Shown: positions 59,765-64,000 of the stretch, in pieces | How the letters are laid out: the number at the start of each line of letters is the position of its first letter | How positions within the stretch are numbered: position 1 is the stretch's first letter | From: Fasciolopsis buskii | Taxonomy: Eukaryota > Platyhelminthes > Trematoda > Plagiorchiida > Fasciolidae | DNA length: 64,000 nucleotides | NCBI GenBank assembly: GCA_008360955.1 | Contig: LUCM01004665.1 | Location: 27,369 to 91,368 of the forward strand | Direction of reading: 5' to 3' | The notes under the pieces: model-generated | Told to the model about the DNA's origin: nothing | What the model saw: only the letters and a program-made list of their open reading frames with translations | The model's database searches: none | Translations under genes and position numbers: made by a program

Positions 59765-60175
59765 GCATACTAACGCTTGGTCGGAGTCGAGGGGAGCGCT
59801 CCAGTATGAGCGGTAGTGTTGCAGGCAGCCCCGTCATGTGCAGCTAATGGCGATGTGGTCGATTTGGGTTCAGAGCTGACTCTAAGACGGCCGACGCCAG
59901 GTGGCGTACCGGCAATTGGAATGTCTAAAGGTCGTACTAGCGAGAAACAGTCGATAATCTGAGTACAAATACCAACCACCGTTGTCAGTTTTCAGAACGA
60001 CAGGAACTGGCCTCATAGATGCGCCTCATTGGAGGACAGCCAATATAATATGACATTCAAGTCTCCTTCCAAAATTAAAATATCCTCCCGCCCTGTTATG
60101 CGTGAAAGGCCGTGCAGCTTTTGATAAAAAGTATTCTTGATTGCATCTGGGCTGTACGCGTATGAAGTGCATTAA
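59765..60175 (-). pseudogene. AP-type endonuclease domain of the 57.8-kb LINE, disrupted
   Basis: One frame reads SYAYSPDAIKNTFYQKLHGL, then LILEGDLN (about 60080-60055, the GDFN-type motif). After frame changes come SDYRLFLASTTFRHSN (about 59955-59910), ATWRR, TQIDHIAIS (about 59866-59840) and YWSAPLDSDQALVCTK (ending near 59765). In this family the end motif is SDH; here the His is Gln (SDQ), which removes a catalytic residue. In-frame TAG and TGA codons interrupt it. The domain nicks target DNA to start reverse transcription in intact elements. Confidence 0.85.
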
Positions 60176-62418
60176 TCTTATCATTTTTTGCAATAAGATC
60201 TCAGTGACCAAGCGCAATGAATTTTTTGATAATTCTCAGGAAAGTCGGAAAATCTTTGACAATTTTAGGCTTCAGCTGATCAGTTGAAATCTAGTTTGAA
60301 CTTTATACCTGGACAATGAACAGTGGCAACAAAGTAAGGAAATTCTACAAGCTACCTTGGAGGGACAGCAAGACTTTCGGTCAGATAAGCTTTACAGCTA
60401 ACGCTGTCTCTAACTGTACTGGCTCAGTGGAGTATTCACAGTTAGGTAGATTTCTGAAACCATTAACAGCCCGTGAGCTTGAAGAATTACCACAACTGAT
60501 AGTGTATTATGAAATGCATTAAATCACTGAAGAGGGTACCAAGCACCCAAACTCACTAAGCGTCAAAGACGCATAGGAAACCAATAATGATGCTAAAACG
60601 GTCACTGGTACATGTCTTATTCGTCTGGATAATCACCAGTCAAACTTTTGAAAACTATTTGATTTCAAAAAAGGTAGTAAACCATGGGCTTGATGAAGAA
60701 TCATGCACTGCCATTTCTCAAATTTACTGAATAAACTTTCAGTTGGGAAATAAGTAAGATGTGAAAAAATTCATGTTTGAATTTGATTCACTAGTTCCGT
60801 ATCCCACCAAGTGGCATGGGCAGTTCTAAGATAACGCAATTTGTTTTGAAGTCCAGTTAGTTTGACTAAATAGTGCAATTTTCTACTGCTCAAATGAAGC
60901 TGTTCTATTCTGTATTAATCATTTTCTAAATCCGGTGGAATAGTTCGAGTGGATACATACTGTTTCAAGGAAATAGCACCCACCGGCTAACGTATTGCAA
61001 GCAAAAACTGCCGATTTTCAAAAAGTTTCATTGAAGCGACTTAAAAATGCTATAATATGAAAGCGAATTGGTTTGCGGATCTCATAAGCCAATGTGAAAG
61101 TCACGTGATTCAATATGCCAGTTAAACGGAACTATGTTGACGCATAAAGGACAAGAAAGATATTCAACGACTGATACTAGCCTGAATGCATCCAATCGAT
61201 GGCATTCATGTGTTGAGTATACTCATAAATAAACCGTAAGTTGTTCCTAACTTGATCACCGATTTTTATTCTCCTTTTACTGCCTTCGACGACTTAGTTT
61301 TAAGTAGAATTAGCTATGATATGTGCTACTATGTTGACTAAGTATAATATTGAGAAAATCCTATTTATCGGTTAAAATAGTCCGCAATAAGACAAGGACT
61401 TCAGGTTTGAGCACTTGAACTGGGAAAGTTCAACCAAACAGTTTACTAGACGTAAATATCAGGTTCGCTCAAGAGAACCTGTTATCCATCCTAAGATCAA
61501 CACTGTTCCGGTAGTGATTTTCACGGTAATCAGACAAAACGGTTGGGGTATTTGAAGCAGATGATCACGTGATATTTGGTTAGTCGACAACATGATTTAA
61601 AGCACGTGGGTTACGCAGAAATCACGTAAAATGACCACTGGGAGCTTCAGCTTGAGCCGCAACGACACCGGTCTGCTTGTGGGCAAGGCAAACGGAACTA
61701 AGCCAGGTTAAGTTCAAACCGCTAACGAAGATAAACGAAGAAATTGAGCAAGGTAACACAACAGATGCATCGATTCAACTGACCCCAAACTCGGCTGACA
61801 CGAACCGGTTCATCGAGCAACGTTTTCACACGTACTATACAGTGTAATAAAATGAGTACGACAATTGGTATTTGAATCACTAACCAGTTCGAATAGTACC
61901 GTACGACGAGGGACATGTGTTGATCGTTATTGATAATGTAGGCTCAAAACACCCTAATCTGTTTCGACTCAGTGCTTGTACCAGGGCTTGGGATCTGGTT
62001 TACCCAAGTGGAAGTCTAACCTAAGCCTTTCTCATGAGCTTTATAGATTGATCTCAGTAATAGTTTGAATACGCCATTGGTCAAAATCCGATAGTTTATT
62101 TGCATTTATCGCATTCGATGACCACGTTTCTTACGCGCCTAGGAGTACTGATCTAAATATTACAGTACATATATCATTATTAGACAACCAGCTAACGAGA
62201 CAAGTGCCTCAGATTGCTGAATTTTGAAAATGATTGACTGGTCTCAGTGAAACATGTATCTTGTACACAAGTTTTTCGCGTGCTTAAGAAGCTAACGGTA
62301 ACACCAGACAATGAAATGAGTGCGAAATAATCAAACTGGTCACCCTCAACATAGGTTTCGTCACTGTGCACTGGAAATTTTCAGAACCGTTTTGCTGAAA
62401 TGAAAGTGTGAGAACAGT
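60176..62418. other. No gene recognised
   Basis: A 68-codon plus frame (60316-60522, ending LPQLIVYYEMH) reads well but has no recognised family. Its early GGCAACAAA|GTAAGG resembles a splice donor, so it is not called. The rest is AT-rich without features. Confidence 0.3.
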
Positions 62419-62443
62419 CATCATTATCATCATCATCATCATC
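62419..62443. repeat. (ATC)n microsatellite
   Basis: Seven ATC units with one ATT interruption. Confidence 0.92.
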
Positions 62444-63699
62444 GTTATGGTTATCGTTCATTGTTTAACAGGTGGACAAGCTCCACCGACCAATGTCTTT
62501 TTGACCAAGTTACATATTCCAACAGAAAGAATTAATATACAAGGTGGACAGGGAGTGCACCTGGAGAGATTGGAAAAGAAATGAATGCGGTTGTAACTAA
62601 CACACGGAACAGGCGGTCTAACCTTGCAAACGCACTTTTTTAGTCAAGCTAGTTCAACACAATGTGATCGCATGATCACCGCGTGAGCACATGCAGCCTA
62701 AACACATTTGCCTAATTGCATACACCTTGACTTTTTATTTTCTTCATTTCATGAAAAACGTTACAGGACGCAATCTGGCAACTGATCACCAACTGAACGT
62801 TACAGACTGACGAACAAATACAAACAAATGGGTATAACACAAACACAAGAGACACGTGAGTGCTCAATTAAAACTTACTTGATCGTGCTGCCAAAATGCG
62901 TACCAGGTACCGTAAAGAAATGTCGAATAGTTTATCAACAATTATGGCAAATAACCAAAAAATCCATTTTCAGATTCTAGTTACAACGTGTAGATGCAAA
63001 ATTCATATCAAGGGAACATGTCTTAAAAGAAGCCTAGAAGAAATCTCTGGCGTCGGCATTGCGCATACAGGGTCTCTAAAACCTTGTGTCCAAGGCGGGC
63101 TCAGTTAGTCTAGCTGTAGAGAAGAGGGGGACTTTAGCCCTTAACAATTTAAATTTTGCCCGGGGCAGGGGAAAATGCCAAATTTGCAAGGATGTGTGAA
63201 GTTTGTGCATCGCATTTGTAAATATCCTCCCAAGGAGTCACAAGTACAGAATTTACTTTGAACACAAAGGTCATCTTTCACACTCTGGAGATTCATTGCT
63301 CGTAAAATTAAAGCGTAGCAATGTTTATCCGTTGACTGTGAACAAACTTTTGGTGTACATGTAAAACGCCTGAAAGAAGCCATGCAACAATCAGAATAAA
63401 TAACCACATTCCTGCTTAAAAAGAGAAAAATGGTTTTGCGGCTGTTTGGGATAAATATAGAAATGCAAAAATTAACCTTCGGAATTAGCCGCAGTCATTA
63501 GAAAATTATTCTAGCAAAAATGAAATCAGTAGTCCTACATTTGTGAAATGTTTTGCTAGCTGAAGATGAATAGCTGCTTATTGTTGTTCAAAGCAGGGTA
63601 ACAGTAAGATGACAGAAAATACAGTAGGAAGTTGTGGATAAACAAAGTTTACCAAAAAGTATTAGAAATCTCATTGGACTGGGAGACATTCAAATGGTT
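62444..63699. other. No feature recognised
   Basis: Open frames of 70 codons (62896-63108, plus) and 88 codons (63407-63141, minus) show no domain motif. Nothing else supported. Confidence 0.35.
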
Positions 63700-63790
63700 C
63701 CCATTCCGGCGGTGGTAAAGCCGTCAACATCAAGGCATCTTGGCCTGAAGGTCACGAGTTTGCATCTTCCCACCGCCGGTCAACATTTCT
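63700..63790 (+). repeat. tRNA-derived SINE-like element with perfect closing stem
   Basis: The sequence GGCCTGAAGGTCACGAGTTTGCATCTTCCCACCGCCGG (63742-63779) matches the family layout, with a B-box-like GAGTTTGCATC at 63756-63766. CCGGCGGTGG (63706-63715) and CCACCGCCGG (63770-63779) are perfectly complementary and enclose a 74-base unit, the length of a tRNA. No valid anticodon or D-arm can be drawn, so it is read as a SINE head rather than a tRNA gene. Confidence 0.6.
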
Positions 63791-64000
63791 ATTTTTCAGT
63801 CTACCTGAAAATGATTTGAATTGTCGTTTAATTATTAAAAGGGTCTGGAAGATAGACGAAAAACCGAATGTCAAATGGACCATTTGGTTAAAAGTTTGAA
63901 TTAAGATCCTCTAAGTCTATTCGTAAATTTTGTTCCAACAATCCGATAGTATGACCCCCATTAACAAACCATCGATCTCGATGGATATCTGACAACTTCG
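63791..64000. other. No feature recognised
   Basis: AT-rich sequence to the window edge. Confidence 0.35.

Larger units (their letters stand above)
57760..60175 (-). mobile_element. CR1-like non-LTR retrotransposon, 2.4 kb, 5'-truncated and decayed
   Basis: Minus-strand order: AP-type endonuclease (60175-59765), linker with ALQCRDKPSDPTAVSVFRRV (59735-59675) and KLFQLVVDISKK (about 59400-59360), RT (about 59190-58380), thumb with RIKKSRTAFANL (58190-58150), and the C-terminal region including DWKKRLGCQAMTWCRSM (about 57990-57935), RLPGRGPRN and LRDMAQHCRQW, with the stop near 57765. The C-terminal text differs from the 9.4-kb LINE (MTWCRSMK against MKTLTSGL), so two subfamilies are present. 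The 5' part of the endonuclease is missing. Confidence 0.92.

Noticed and set aside
60316..60522. 68-codon plus frame with a gene-like composition
   Set aside because: No recognised family, no promoter or splice evidence, and an internal donor-like site that would interrupt it.
1..64000. CRISPR arrays, bacterial operons, phage or defence systems
   Set aside because: No regularly spaced direct repeats, no ribosome-binding-site-led gene strings and no such protein families; the DNA is eukaryotic.

Overview
The window looks like eukaryotic nuclear DNA from a digenean flatworm (fluke). It is AT-leaning and gene-poor, with no operons or long uninterrupted genes. Split exons, microsatellites and decayed retroelements dominate. 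The RT proteins match the CR1-like LINEs and Penelope-like elements I know from liver and lung flukes and schistosomes. That assignment is from memory of those families, and the genus cannot be fixed from sequence alone. One run of 921 Ns (10964-11884) marks a scaffold gap.

Layout. At 1-222 lies the 3' tail of a Penelope-like element (PLE). From 2.6 to 8 kb there are several tRNA-derived SINE-like repeats and a ~500-bp imperfect palindrome (4756-5262). From 9.4 kb to the gap runs the 3' part of a CR1-like LINE on the minus strand. Just right of the gap is a near-perfect 86-bp inverted repeat enclosing a tRNA-like SINE head (12032-12349). From 12.4 to 31 kb I recognise no gene; there are microsatellites, two blocks of degenerate ACT/ATT trinucleotide repeat (18.4-18.95 and 19.5-19.9 kb), a PLE tail (20.5 kb) and a few SINE-like pieces. 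A 1.7-kb 5'-truncated PLE lies at 31.4-33.1 kb between TA-repeat tracts. From 53 to 60 kb there is a cluster of LINE fragments and a 2.4-kb LINE (57760-60175) that still shows endonuclease, linker, RT and C-terminal regions, all broken.

Host coding sequence is sparse. Two minus-strand exons, 45290-45039 and 39534-39100, have good splice signals and the same intron phase, and the coiled-coil register continues across the junction. They are probably adjacent exons of one gene of unknown identity with an intron of about 5.5 kb. That intron holds two LINE insertions, one with a 5' inversion typical of twin priming. On the plus strand, 47133-47236 looks like a first exon encoding a signal peptide, and 49982-50240 is a weaker candidate for a 3'-terminal exon followed by an AATAAA signal.

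All recognisable LINE insertions lie on the minus strand, apart from the inverted 5' half of one copy. I found no rRNA, CRISPR array, functional tRNA or intact transposase. Long stretches hold nothing I can name; they are listed so that absence of a call is explicit.
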